Part shown: piece after piece, positions 1-7,416 of the stretch
Layout: each line of letters begins with the position of its first letter
Numbering within the stretch: the first letter of the stretch is position 1
NCBI GenBank assembly: GCA_910577935.1
Contig: CAJTOT010000031.1
Location: 1 to 36,370, forward strand
Source of the DNA: an uncultured Hungatella sp.
GTDB lineage: Bacteria; Bacillota; Clostridia; Lachnospirales; Lachnospiraceae
Direction of reading: 5' to 3'
Length of the DNA: 36,370 nt
Translations under genes and position numbers: made by a program
The notes under the pieces: model-generated
Database searches by the model: none
The model's input: only the letters and a program-made list of their open reading frames with translations
What the model was told of the DNA's origin: nothing

Positions 1-1
1 G

Positions 2-1207
2 CAGGAGATCCGCCACCAGGAGGAGGTCATCGCCAAGCTAAAGTCCTTCAACAGGGAAAAATCCATCAAGAGGGCCGAGAGCCGTGAAAAGATGCTGGCG
101 AAGATAGACGTGCTGGAAAAGCCGGCAGAAGTCAACGACGAGATGAACTTAAAGCTGGAGCCTGACATCACCAGCGGAGGCGACGTGCTCACAGTCCGCG
201 GCCTGGCAAAGTCCTTCGGGGACAACCATCTCTTCTCCCATGTGGACATTGACATCAAGCGCGGAGAGCGGGTGGCGGTCATCGGCAGCAACGGAACAGG
301 GAAGACCACTCTCTTAAAGATTATCAATGAGATGCTTCCCGCCGATGCCGGGGAGATCACTCTGGGCACCAGGGTCCACATCGGCTATTACGACCAGGAC
401 CACCAGGTGCTCCACATGGATAAGACTTTGTTTGACGAGCTCCAGGACACCTACCCCACCTTGAACAACACCAGAATCCGCAACGTGCTGGCCGCGTTCT
501 TATTTACGGGAGACGACGTGTTCAAGCGGGTGGGAGACTTGAGCGGCGGCGAGCGGGGCCGCGTGTCCCTTGCCAAACTGATGCTGTCCAATGCCAACTT
601 CCTGATCTTGGACGAGCCCACCAACCACCTGGACATCACCTCCAAGGAGATTCTGGAGAACGCCCTGAATCAGTACACCGGCACGGTGCTCTACGTGTCC
701 CACGACCGGTATTTTATCAACCAGACAGCCACCAGAATCCTGGAGCTTTCCGGGCAGACCTTCCTGAATTACATCGGCAATTACGACTATTACCTGGAGA
801 AACGGGAGCTGATGAACAGCCTTTACGCCTCCGGAGGGGAGAGCGCCGGCGCCGCAAAAGGCAGCAGCCCCGGTCTCCCGGCAAACCGCCAGTCGGGAGG
901 GAAGCTCCCGGACAACCGGTCCGCCTCCGGTCTGCCCGCTGCCGGACAGTCGGAGGGAAAACAGGACTGGAAAGCCAGAAAAGAAGAACAGGCGAAGCTG
1001 AGGAAAAAGCAGAATGATCTGAAGAAGGCGGAGGACGAGATCGCCTCCCTGGAAGAGCGGGATTCCCGGCTGGATGAGGAACTGATGAAACCGGAGGTTG
1101 CCTCCGACGCGGGAAAGCTCATGGAGATACACAAAGAAAAAGAATCTATCAAAGAGCGATTAGAACAATTATATGAAATGTGGGAGACTCTGGCAGAGGA
1201 AGTCTGA
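2..1207 (+). CDS. ABC-F family ATPase, C-terminal part (5' end outside window)
   Basis: The open frame runs in from the left edge, so the first ABC domain is missing. The visible part opens with the charged interdomain linker (QEEVIAKLKSFNREKSIKRA), the arm that in ABC-F proteins reaches into the ribosomal E site. The second nucleotide-binding domain follows, with Walker A GSNGTGKTT, signature LSGGERGRVSLAKL and Walker B LILDEPTNHLD. There are no membrane segments, as expected for ABC-F translation factors or antibiotic-resistance proteins. A Gly/Ser/Pro/Lys-rich spacer leads to a C-terminal coiled coil (about the last 80 residues) of the Uup/YdiF type. The ATG at 92 is internal, not the start. 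A housekeeping factor (EttA/Uup/YdiF-like) cannot be told from a resistance protein without the N-terminal half. Confidence 0.93.
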   Translation, partial: QEIRHQEEVIAKLKSFNREKSIKRAESREKMLAKIDVLEKPAEVNDEMNLKLEPDITSGGDVLTVRGLAKSFGDNHLFSHVDIDIKRGERVAVIGSNGTGKTTLLKIINEMLPADAGEITLGTRVHIGYYDQDHQVLHMDKTLFDELQDTYPTLNNTRIRNVLAAFLFTGDDVFKRVGDLSGGERGRVSLAKLMLSNANFLILDEPTNHLDITSKEILENALNQYTGTVLYVSHDRYFINQTATRILELSGQTFLNYIGNYDYYLEKRELMNSLYASGGESAGAAKGSSPGLPANRQSGGKLPDNRSASGLPAAGQSEGKQDWKARKEEQAKLRKKQNDLKKAEDEIASLEERDSRLDEELMKPEVASDAGKLMEIHKEKESIKERLEQLYEMWETLAEEV

Positions 1208-1292
1208 ATGAATAAATAAGCGAATGAATAAATGACTGAATGAGCAGCTGTCTGAATGGCTGACTGCTTGACTGAATGACTGGCTGACTGCC
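1205..1292. repeat. degenerate tetranucleotide (TGNN) tandem repeat
   Basis: Read in steps of four from the TGA stop of the ABC-F gene, the sequence parses as about 22 units, mostly TGAA, TGAC, TGGC and TAAA, without a register break. Because 4 and 3 are coprime, TGA and TAA stops occur in all forward frames. It ends next to a 13-bp palindrome GCGGACAGTCCGC (1293-1305). No transcription or binding function can be assigned. Confidence 0.75.
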
Positions 1293-1359
1293 GCGGACAG
1301 TCCGCCGGGACCGGAATACATCATGTCTCTCCCGCTCTCCCCTCTGGAAAGGAGCTGCT

Positions 1360-1590
1360 ATGACAAAAAAACGAATCGCCGCCATCTCCGCCCTGGTTCT
1401 CATCGGACTTCTGTACCTGTCCGCCCTGATTCTCGCGTTTATAGACAGCCCGACTGCCAGAAGCTGCCTCATGGCTGCCATGTTCTCCACCGTCGTGGTT
1501 CCGGCGGCAGTCTACGGGTATCTGGTGCTCTTTGGGCGAAAGGGAGAAGACGAACCAGGCAAAAACCAAGAAGAGGAGGAATTACTTTGA
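1360..1590 (+). CDS. small two-helix membrane protein
   Basis: A 76-residue protein with a basic N-terminus (MTKKR), two hydrophobic helices (about residues 7-28 and 36-58) and a short acidic tail ending in EEEELL. A good Shine-Dalgarno (GGAAAGGAG) lies 5-6 nt before the ATG. Its TGA overlaps the TTG start of the next gene by four bases (TTGA, 1587-1590), so the two are probably translationally coupled. I do not recognise the family. The pairing suggests a membrane partner for the Fe-S protein downstream, which is inference only. Confidence 0.75.
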   Translation: MTKKRIAAISALVLIGLLYLSALILAFIDSPTARSCLMAAMFSTVVVPAAVYGYLVLFGRKGEDEPGKNQEEEELL

Positions 1591-2231
1591 ACGAAATCTA
1601 TTTTCCCAGCTGCAATTTTACAAAAGCCAGTCTCGAATCCGCCAAAAGGATACGGGCATATCTCAAAGAGCGGATGCCCGTGGCAGGCTGCTGCCGGGTG
1701 GAAAAGCTCACCTATCCCCAGGGCAGCACGGCACTCTATTTCTGCCAGGCATGCCGGGAGACTCTGGAGAAGCGCGCGCCGGGACAGTTTACCCTGGAGA
1801 ACTTGTTTGTCTATCTGGCGGATGACCCCGCCTTTCCATGGCCCGACTACAGCGGCCTCACCGTCACGGTGCAGGACTGCTGGCGAGACCGGGAGCACCC
1901 GGAGATATTCACGGCAGTGCGGACAGCCCTGGAAAAGATGCAGGTCTCCGTTGTGGAGATGGAAGAGAACCGGGAGAACAGCGTGTACTGCGGCACTCTC
2001 CACTTTGAGCCCAGGCTTCCTGAAAACATGGTGCTGCTGGCAGCAGAAGACAGCCACGCCATTTCCCACTTGCCGGAAGAGATACAGGCCAAACTCATGA
2101 GGGAACAGGTTGAAAAGTTTCCCTGTGAGCTGGCGGTGACTTACTGCAACCGCTGCACGGCAGGCATCCACATGACGGGGGGAAAAGGAGTGCATCTGAT
2201 GGAGCTGGCTACAGGCACCTATGACCGATAG
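1587..2231 (+). CDS. HdrB-like CCG-domain Fe-S binding protein
   Basis: A 214-residue protein. The start is TTG at 1587, chosen because GAGGAGG at 1573-1579 is ideally spaced and an upstream extension in the same frame has no such site. The N-terminal half carries a CCG-like cysteine set: PSC (C9), CC (C35-C36) and CxxC (C53-C56). The second half has a weaker copy (DCW, YCG, YCNRC followed by HLMEL). This resembles heterodisulfide reductase subunit B and related Fe-S proteins, which place non-cubane clusters at such motifs. Its redox partner is unknown; the only neighbour is the coupled small membrane protein. It ends tail-to-tail with the STM4011-like gene, overlapping by 13 bp. Confidence 0.72.
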   Translation: MNEIYFPSCNFTKASLESAKRIRAYLKERMPVAGCCRVEKLTYPQGSTALYFCQACRETLEKRAPGQFTLENLFVYLADDPAFPWPDYSGLTVTVQDCWRDREHPEIFTAVRTALEKMQVSVVEMEENRENSVYCGTLHFEPRLPENMVLLAAEDSHAISHLPEEIQAKLMREQVEKFPCELAVTYCNRCTAGIHMTGGKGVHLMELATGTYDR

Positions 2232-3871
2232 CCCGCCGAACTCCTTTCCAGGCGGTTATTGACAGAATCCCCTTCCCCAAATCCCCTGCTGCCGCACATT
2301 TCCATCATCTCCCTGTCCTCACGGGAATCCCCGTAAGCCGCGGCCTCCTCCGGCGGGATTCCCATCCAGCCGCACAGAGTCCTCACCCCCTGGGCCTTGG
2401 AGGCGGAGGAAGACACCATCTGCAGGCAGCCGCCTTCCGCAAAGAGCCGGATCTGCCCCTCCCCCTCCTCTCCCCATATCCGCCGCAGCGCGTTTATCTC
2501 CTCCTCCTTCCAGGACAGATGACCGGGCCTCCACAAGGTAAGCTTGTAGACATCCCCTTTCTCCTCATAGACATGAACCCTGGCGCGGAGGCCCAGAGCT
2601 TCCCGTCTGAGACTCTCCACCCATCTTCTGTCCAGAGGGTAAAACATTTCCCTTCTCTCCTGCCCCGGCCCTTCCTCCAAAACCACATGGCCTCCTCCTG
2701 CGAAGACCCCTCCCGAAAACAGGTGCCACACATCCCGGCACCGTCTCCTGGCCTCCCGAAGAGGCAGGGTGGTGGCAAAAAACAGTTTCACGTTTCCCCT
2801 GAAAGCCGGATTGCCCGCCTCTGCCAGGCGGCTGGAGATCAGCTCCAGATCCTGTCTGGCAAATGCCGGAATCTCCTTCTCCCCATCGGGAATCAGCGTG
2901 CCCTGGATATCCAGAAATACCGCCCTGTCCCTTCTGGGAATCCGAAACACAGGATAAGGCCCAAACAGGACCTGGTTCATCACGTCGCCCCGTCCTCCGT
3001 AAGCCAGATAGCAGGAGCATCGTTTCCTCCCGCACACAGGCGGTTCCTGAAAAATCTGCCCCTCGTACCAGTTTCCCTCCGTCACCGGGCTGATGTTGCA
3101 CCTGCGCAAGCTGCCCTCCGCCTCCACAAAAAGCCGCTCTCTGCACTGGCTGGCATCTGCCCTGACCATCATCAATTCCCTGGAAAACCAGGGGTCAATT
3201 TCCTGGAAAGCCTGTATCTCCCGGTCCGTGTAAGGCCGTTTGAGCCCGTCCATCTTGTTGACCCACAGATAGATATCCTCCGGGAGCTCCCGCCTCAGCC
3301 GGCGGATTGCCTCCAGATTCTCCGGAACCCCCACCGCTCCCGCGCAGATTGAGGCCCCCTCCTCCCGGACGCGCCTGCACTGCATGGCAAATTCCTCCGC
3401 GGAAATCATCTCCGGGTGAAAGGTCGCCCACAGCCGCAGCTTCCCTGTCCTTCCCCCTGACCTCCTGTACTCTTCCATGGATTCTCTCACCGAAAAGCTC
3501 AAGTTTGTCTGAGCCCCCACGCAGTCCAGACTGTCCCCGGAAGCCAGACGCCCCAGTCCCTGCCAGTACCAGTCGTGGATCAGGGCCTCCCCGTAGGGCG
3601 TCACCATGACTGCCCCCACAGGACGCGGCGGCCCTGGCCTCTCCCTGTCTTCCCCGCCGCCTTCCACACAGTCTCCGGCAAACACGGCTTCCCGCTTTTC
3701 ACCGTCATCCCCGGCGGGCGCAAGGCTGTCCACAAAGCGCAGCCACTGCTCCCTGTCCCTGTCATATTCCCGGCGGGAACCCCGGCGCTTGGAAAAGGGA
3801 CAGTAGCCGCACCGGTAATTACAGCTTTTCAGACTGCCCCTGTAAAGAATCGTGGCTTTTGTGAATGTCAT
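2219..3871 (-). CDS. STM4011-family radical SAM protein fused to a HAD domain
   Basis: A 550-residue protein, last gene of the five-gene operon. The N-terminal radical SAM domain carries CX3CX2C (C17, C21, C24 in CNYRCGYC). A second Cys cluster follows the barrel (C258, then C280, C285, C287 in VCGRKRCSC), as in enzymes with auxiliary Fe-S clusters. From about residue 315 the chain becomes a HAD-like domain: DIQGT (D321), FATT (T367/T368), a Lys at K492 and GDSRED (D515/D519). The usual second Asp of DxDGT is Gln (Q323), so phosphatase activity is uncertain. The ATG at 3871 has GGAGGA upstream and overlaps STM4012 by 53 bp. The STM4011 match is from memory of the Salmonella family; no substrate is known. 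Confidence 0.85.
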   Translation of the reverse strand: MTFTKATILYRGSLKSCNYRCGYCPFSKRRGSRREYDRDREQWLRFVDSLAPAGDDGEKREAVFAGDCVEGGGEDRERPGPPRPVGAVMVTPYGEALIHDWYWQGLGRLASGDSLDCVGAQTNLSFSVRESMEEYRRSGGRTGKLRLWATFHPEMISAEEFAMQCRRVREEGASICAGAVGVPENLEAIRRLRRELPEDIYLWVNKMDGLKRPYTDREIQAFQEIDPWFSRELMMVRADASQCRERLFVEAEGSLRRCNISPVTEGNWYEGQIFQEPPVCGRKRCSCYLAYGGRGDVMNQVLFGPYPVFRIPRRDRAVFLDIQGTLIPDGEKEIPAFARQDLELISSRLAEAGNPAFRGNVKLFFATTLPLREARRRCRDVWHLFSGGVFAGGGHVVLEEGPGQERREMFYPLDRRWVESLRREALGLRARVHVYEEKGDVYKLTLWRPGHLSWKEEEINALRRIWGEEGEGQIRLFAEGGCLQMVSSSASKAQGVRTLCGWMGIPPEEAAAYGDSREDREMMEMCGSRGFGEGDSVNNRLERSSAGYRS

Positions 3872-5276
3872 CCCACTCCTCCATCTTCTTCCGAATCTCA
3901 GGAGAAATCAGCTCCGGCCCCAGGCAGTCCGACAGCCCCAGGCCCTCTTCCGTCAGTGTCAGCCAGCCGCCCAGGGGTGTCCTGCCGGTTCTCATCCCGC
4001 TCTCCGCCCGCTGCCCCGATGTCTTCTGCCCCGGCATCTGCCCTTCCACCTGCTTCTCCGTCCTCTGAGTTCCGCCAGCCGCCTTCTCCTCCAGAAATCC
4101 CTTTTCCATCCAGTGCAGCAGCTGTGGAAAATCCTCCGTCGCCTCTGTCCCGAACTTCTGCCTGTACAGCTCCCTGTCAAGACCTGGCCGAATCAGAAGA
4201 TGACGGATGGCGTATCTGCGCTTCTCTTCTTCCGCAGACAGAAAAATCCCATGGGTAATCCCGGTGTAGTCCCCGCACTCCATGAACGCTCTCAATTCCT
4301 CCAGGCAGCTCTTTCTGGTTATGGCATAAGGTGTGCAGAAGTGGAGATTTCCCGCGTAGCTTCTGCCCCCACACCCCAGGGCCAGGGAGGTGGAAAAGCC
4401 GCAGTCGGAGAATTCCCGGCCTCCCCTTCCTGCCCCGCTCTGCTGCCTCACAAACCGCCTCATAGAATCCTGGCGGTATCCCTCCGACTTGAGATAGGCC
4501 GCCCCTTCCCCGTACTCGGCATATGCCCTCTCCGGTTCCGGAACCACCCCTTCCCTCTCCATCGACACTCCGTGCTTTACATAGAGCGGGTAGAGAAAGA
4601 TCTCGTCAGGCGCAAAACTCACCGCCTCCTCGAGAGACTCCAGAAGAGATTCCACGGTCTGTCCCGGAATTCCGTAGATGAAATCCACATTGACACAGGG
4701 AAAATCACAGGCTTTCAAAAGCTCCAGGGCCCTCCTGGCCCGTTCTCCTCCGTGCCCCCGGCGCAGAACCGCCAGTTCCCGGTCGCTGAAGCTCTGAATC
4801 CCCATGCTGACTCTGGTGACTCCCCGTCTCTTCAGGAGGTTCAGCTTCTCTCTTGTTGTCTGATTAGGAGCTGTCTCGATGACAATCTGACGGTTCTGCC
4901 CAAACTCCAGATTCCCGTCCACCATGTCAAACACCCTGTCAAGCTGTCCCTCCTCCAAAAGCAGCGGCGTTCCCCCTCCTATGGTAAAATCAGAAAACAC
5001 CGCGCCTGCCTCCTTGAGAATCCCGGCATACTGGCCGATCTGCCGGCCCACCGAGTCCAGATACCGCTCCATAACCTCCGCGCCCAGGCCCGTGACGGAA
5101 AACAGGTTGCAGTAGCCGCATTTGGACTGGCAGAAGGGCACATGAAGATAGAGCCCGTGGCCGTCTCCGGCGAACCGCTGCCCGTAATCTCTCAGATTCA
5201 CCCCCGCCAGGGGCCTGTACGCCGTCTTGTGGGGGTAGCTGTACATGTACTGGACATAGGGATTATTATAATACAT
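3819..5276 (-). CDS. STM4012-family HemN-like radical SAM protein
   Basis: A 485-residue member of the coproporphyrinogen-dehydrogenase-like radical SAM group. It has HVPFCQSKCGYCNLF (C49, C53, C56; CX3CX2C), the SAM-contacting IGGGTP, and VSMGIQSF and VDFIYGIPGQ typical of HemN/HemW proteins. Near the C-terminus a low-complexity Gly/Gln/Lys/Arg stretch (about residues 395-435) sits between the TFEXSG-like helical region and a conserved end. Start ATG at 5276. A Shine-Dalgarno-like AAAGGA lies rather far upstream (about 12 nt). The gene is preceded by a 144-bp gap with two strong inverted repeats and overlaps STM4011 at its 3' end. Its position beside STM4011, 4013, 4014 and 4015 relatives argues against a role in heme synthesis. 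Confidence 0.87.
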   Translation of the reverse strand: MYYNNPYVQYMYSYPHKTAYRPLAGVNLRDYGQRFAGDGHGLYLHVPFCQSKCGYCNLFSVTGLGAEVMERYLDSVGRQIGQYAGILKEAGAVFSDFTIGGGTPLLLEEGQLDRVFDMVDGNLEFGQNRQIVIETAPNQTTREKLNLLKRRGVTRVSMGIQSFSDRELAVLRRGHGGERARRALELLKACDFPCVNVDFIYGIPGQTVESLLESLEEAVSFAPDEIFLYPLYVKHGVSMEREGVVPEPERAYAEYGEGAAYLKSEGYRQDSMRRFVRQQSGAGRGGREFSDCGFSTSLALGCGGRSYAGNLHFCTPYAITRKSCLEELRAFMECGDYTGITHGIFLSAEEEKRRYAIRHLLIRPGLDRELYRQKFGTEATEDFPQLLHWMEKGFLEEKAAGGTQRTEKQVEGQMPGQKTSGQRAESGMRTGRTPLGGWLTLTEEGLGLSDCLGPELISPEIRKKMEEWDDIHKSHDSLQGQSEKL

Positions 5277-5420
5277 CGTCTGTCTCTATCCTTTCTTCTC
5301 CTGAAACCGCTCCATTACCTGTCCGGCAGACATCCGGCTGTCTCCAGGTTCGGCGCAGCCGGATGATACAGATTCCCGTCATCCTCTCTGCGCCGGATAT
5401 CCGGCGGCAAAAAGAACGCG
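5277..5420 (-). other. intercistronic gap with two inverted repeats
   Basis: This is the only sizeable gap inside the STM4011-4015 operon. It holds a perfect 16-bp palindrome CGCCGGATATCCGGCG (5391-5406) and a perfect 10-bp stem CATCCGGCTG / CAGCCGGATG (5331-5340 with 5356-5365, 15-nt loop). There is no U-tract, so neither looks like an intrinsic terminator. A 38-codon ORF starting ATGACGGGA overlaps them but has no properly spaced ribosome-binding site. Confidence 0.7.
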
Positions 5421-6380
5421 CTACAGGAAAAAATGCTTGTATGGCACTGTGTTGACCGCCGGATGATTGATGCCGTGGAACTGGCAGCCGTCCTCCCCGT
5501 AGCAGGTCCCGTGGTCCGAACAGCAGATGACAAAGGCGCCTCCCCGCTTCTCCTTCCACCCCGCGAACAGCCTTCCCAGCTCCCCGTCCACATGGCGCAG
5601 GGCGGCTCTGTGGCTCAGGATGCTGTCCTGTCCGGCTCCTTCCAGATAAAAATAATTGGGATAGTGGATGGCGTCGATGTTGAGGTACAGAAATATCTTC
5701 TGCCCCGTCTCTTCCTTCTTCTCCAGCCTCTTTAAGATAAAATCCACCTGGTTCACGGCGCTGTTCTTCACCCCGCACCCGAAAGAAGGATGCCACCAGC
5801 TTTTCCTGAAATATCCTGGGAACACCTTTCCCAGATCGGACCGCTTGTCAAAAAATGACACGCCGCCCACGCACCAGGTATCGTACCCTTCCTTCTCAAG
5901 CCCCTCCATGACCGTTGCCCCCGAGAAGGGAAAAGCCCCTTCCGGAGCCTTGTTGCCCATGCCGATCTGCCTGGGAAAAAACAGCATCTCCCTGTCCGAC
6001 AGATTCTTGGCGTCATAGTCGCAGGGCAGAAAACCGGAGAACATGGCGTGGTGGGACGGCCAGGTAAAGTTCCCCGGCGCCTGGCGCTTCTCCCACGGGC
6101 CGTACTGGTTCAGCACCGGCGTCGTCCCGTCCGCCTCCTCCTGGACCGCCGCGTCGTACCGCAGGGTATCCAGGCACACAAACAGAATATCGTCTCTCCC
6201 CACTACCTGGTTCATGTCCACAGACGGTTTTCTTCTCTGTCTCCCGGAGGAGAAGATCCGGAAGGGCACCTCGGCCTTTTCTCCCGCCGCGCCCTCTCCC
6301 GTCACCTTCTCCCCTGCCGCCTTCTCCCCTGTCGCCTTCTCCCCCGGCAAAACCGTTTCCGTTCTCTCAGCCATTTCCAT
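5421..6380 (-). CDS. STM4013/SEN3800-family hydrolase (alkaline phosphatase superfamily)
   Basis: A 319-residue protein. The core begins at about residue 56 (MNQVVGRDDILFVCLDTLRY) and shows the alkaline-phosphatase/sulfatase pattern: a metal Asp in CLDTLRYD, GNFTWPSHH with the Thr in the nucleophile position, YLNIDAIHYPNYFY, and SDHGTCYGEDG followed by FHGINHP. It should be a metal-dependent phospho- or sulfo-ester hydrolase; the substrate is unknown. The first 55 residues contain five copies of a (A/V)xGEK pentapeptide encoded by 15-bp tandem repeats, absent from what I recall of the family. The ATG at 6380 is favoured over the core Met (6215) because AAGGAG sits 7 nt upstream. It overlaps the 3' end of the ATP-grasp gene by 14 bp. 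Confidence 0.85.
   Translation of the reverse strand: MEMAERTETVLPGEKATGEKAAGEKVTGEGAAGEKAEVPFRIFSSGRQRRKPSVDMNQVVGRDDILFVCLDTLRYDAAVQEEADGTTPVLNQYGPWEKRQAPGNFTWPSHHAMFSGFLPCDYDAKNLSDREMLFFPRQIGMGNKAPEGAFPFSGATVMEGLEKEGYDTWCVGGVSFFDKRSDLGKVFPGYFRKSWWHPSFGCGVKNSAVNQVDFILKRLEKKEETGQKIFLYLNIDAIHYPNYFYLEGAGQDSILSHRAALRHVDGELGRLFAGWKEKRGGAFVICCSDHGTCYGEDGCQFHGINHPAVNTVPYKHFFL
6274..6348 (-). repeat. five 15-bp tandem repeats in the STM4013 N-terminus
   Basis: Five consecutive 15-bp units (plus-strand consensus GCCTTCTCCCCTGCC) start at 6274, 6289, 6304, 6319 and 6334. On the minus strand they encode GEKAT, GEKAA, GEKVT, GEGAA and GEKAE. The unit length is a multiple of three, so copy-number change would keep the frame. 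Confidence 0.9.
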
Positions 6381-7416
6381 ACAGCCACTCCTTCATCATC
6401 TCCGCCTGACGGCGGTAGATTTTATTTTTATTGTATATATCCTGGTAGATCAGATCTCCCTGGCCGTTCATCTCGATCACTCTCGGCCTCAGACTTCCCT
6501 TTTCAAGGAGAATGTCCACCCCGGCGCAGCCGAGCCCCTCAAAACATCCGACGGCCTTCCGGCACAGCTCCTGCGCCTGCTCCCGGACAGAAAGAGGAAG
6601 CCCCAGCTCCGACAGCTCCAGGGGATGATTGTTCAGCTGCAGGTTGGTGACGGGGCCCCTGGAAAGCCTTGCCAGCATAAAATCCACCTGCCCGCCCTGG
6701 ACTACCGCCCGCAGATCATAGGAGAAGCCCTGATGCTCCGCCTTGGCGTACCACCGCTCCGCCATGCAGTCCAGGCGCAGAAGCCGGCCCAGAAAGGACA
6801 TGATCTCCCTTTTGTCTGCAAACCGCCGAAGCCGCTTGGTATTTACCAGGCGGCCTGTGCGGGGGTCCTCCAGCCCGCAGGTGTAGAGAACCATCTGTCC
6901 AGTTTTTTTCTGATGCCGAAAAGCGGCCACTCCCGCCGCACCTGAGCCCCGGACCGGTTTTAAAAAGACCTGGGACATGTGTTTTCGCTCCATGATCTCC
7001 AGAAGCTCCTCCGCGCTGCTCACCTTCTCCACCAGGGTCTCCGTCACCGCCGCACCTGATTTCATCAGATGGCTTTTGCATTCCCTCTTATTCAGAAGAC
7101 ATTTCACCTTGTGGGGATGATTGAAAAAGGATATGCGCTCTTCCTCTCCCAGCCGGGCCAGCTCTTCTAAGTCCTTTTCATATCCCAGGGCAAGGCCGTT
7201 TAGCTCCTCCAGGCAGCAACTGTCCCAGGGCGGCGGATCGATCTTTAAAAACAGCTCCGCCGCCTTCAACCCTTTCTCCTCAAAAGCCCGGCGCCAGTCC
7301 CCGGAACACTCCCGCCAGTCCCAGATCTCGATGGGTATCCCCGCCTGGTCCGCGGCTTTCATCAGATAGACGGCGCGCTTTGTGCCGGGAGCGCCCAGGA
7401 GGACAAGCCGTCTCAC
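6367..7416 (-). CDS. STM4014-family ATP-grasp protein
   Basis: A 349-residue protein with an ATP-grasp layout. The N-terminal domain begins RRLVLLGAPGTKRAVYLMKA. A nucleotide-binding Lys strand and glycine loop follow (VFLKPVRGSGAAGVAAFR), then YDLRAVVQGGQVDFMLARLS, and near the C-terminus a metal-binding segment (GVDILLEKG, then VIEMNGQGDLIYQ) with the Glu/Asn pair typical of the fold. ATP-grasp enzymes join a carboxylate to an amine or thiol through an acyl-phosphate, so a ligase role is expected. Start is GTG at 7416; its GTGA overlaps the stop of the LRR gene by 4 bp, implying translational coupling. The family name is from memory; the product is unknown. Confidence 0.84.
   Translation of the reverse strand: MRRLVLLGAPGTKRAVYLMKAADQAGIPIEIWDWRECSGDWRRAFEEKGLKAAELFLKIDPPPWDSCCLEELNGLALGYEKDLEELARLGEEERISFFNHPHKVKCLLNKRECKSHLMKSGAAVTETLVEKVSSAEELLEIMERKHMSQVFLKPVRGSGAAGVAAFRHQKKTGQMVLYTCGLEDPRTGRLVNTKRLRRFADKREIMSFLGRLLRLDCMAERWYAKAEHQGFSYDLRAVVQGGQVDFMLARLSRGPVTNLQLNNHPLELSELGLPLSVREQAQELCRKAVGCFEGLGCAGVDILLEKGSLRPRVIEMNGQGDLIYQDIYNKNKIYRRQAEMMKEWLYGNG

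Noticed and set aside
500..1132. Minus-strand open frame inside the ABC-F gene
   Set aside because: Shadow of a well-supported coding sequence; no motif and no start signal.
1323..1586. Upstream extension of the CCG Fe-S protein to 302 residues
   Set aside because: It would overlap the small membrane-protein gene completely and lacks a ribosome-binding site. The TTG at 1587 has an ideal GAGGAGG.
3852..5366. Long plus-strand open frame (504 codons) across the STM4012 gene
   Set aside because: It is antisense to a gene with clear radical SAM motifs, has unnatural composition (His/Pro/Arg-rich) and no ribosome-binding site. High GC on the opposite strand explains the open frame.
5277..5420. 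A 38-codon ORF that could be a RiPP-type precursor for the radical SAM enzymes
   Set aside because: Its ATG directly abuts AGAGAGG with no spacing, it has no leader/core pattern, and it runs through two inverted repeats and past the next start. Kept only as a note.
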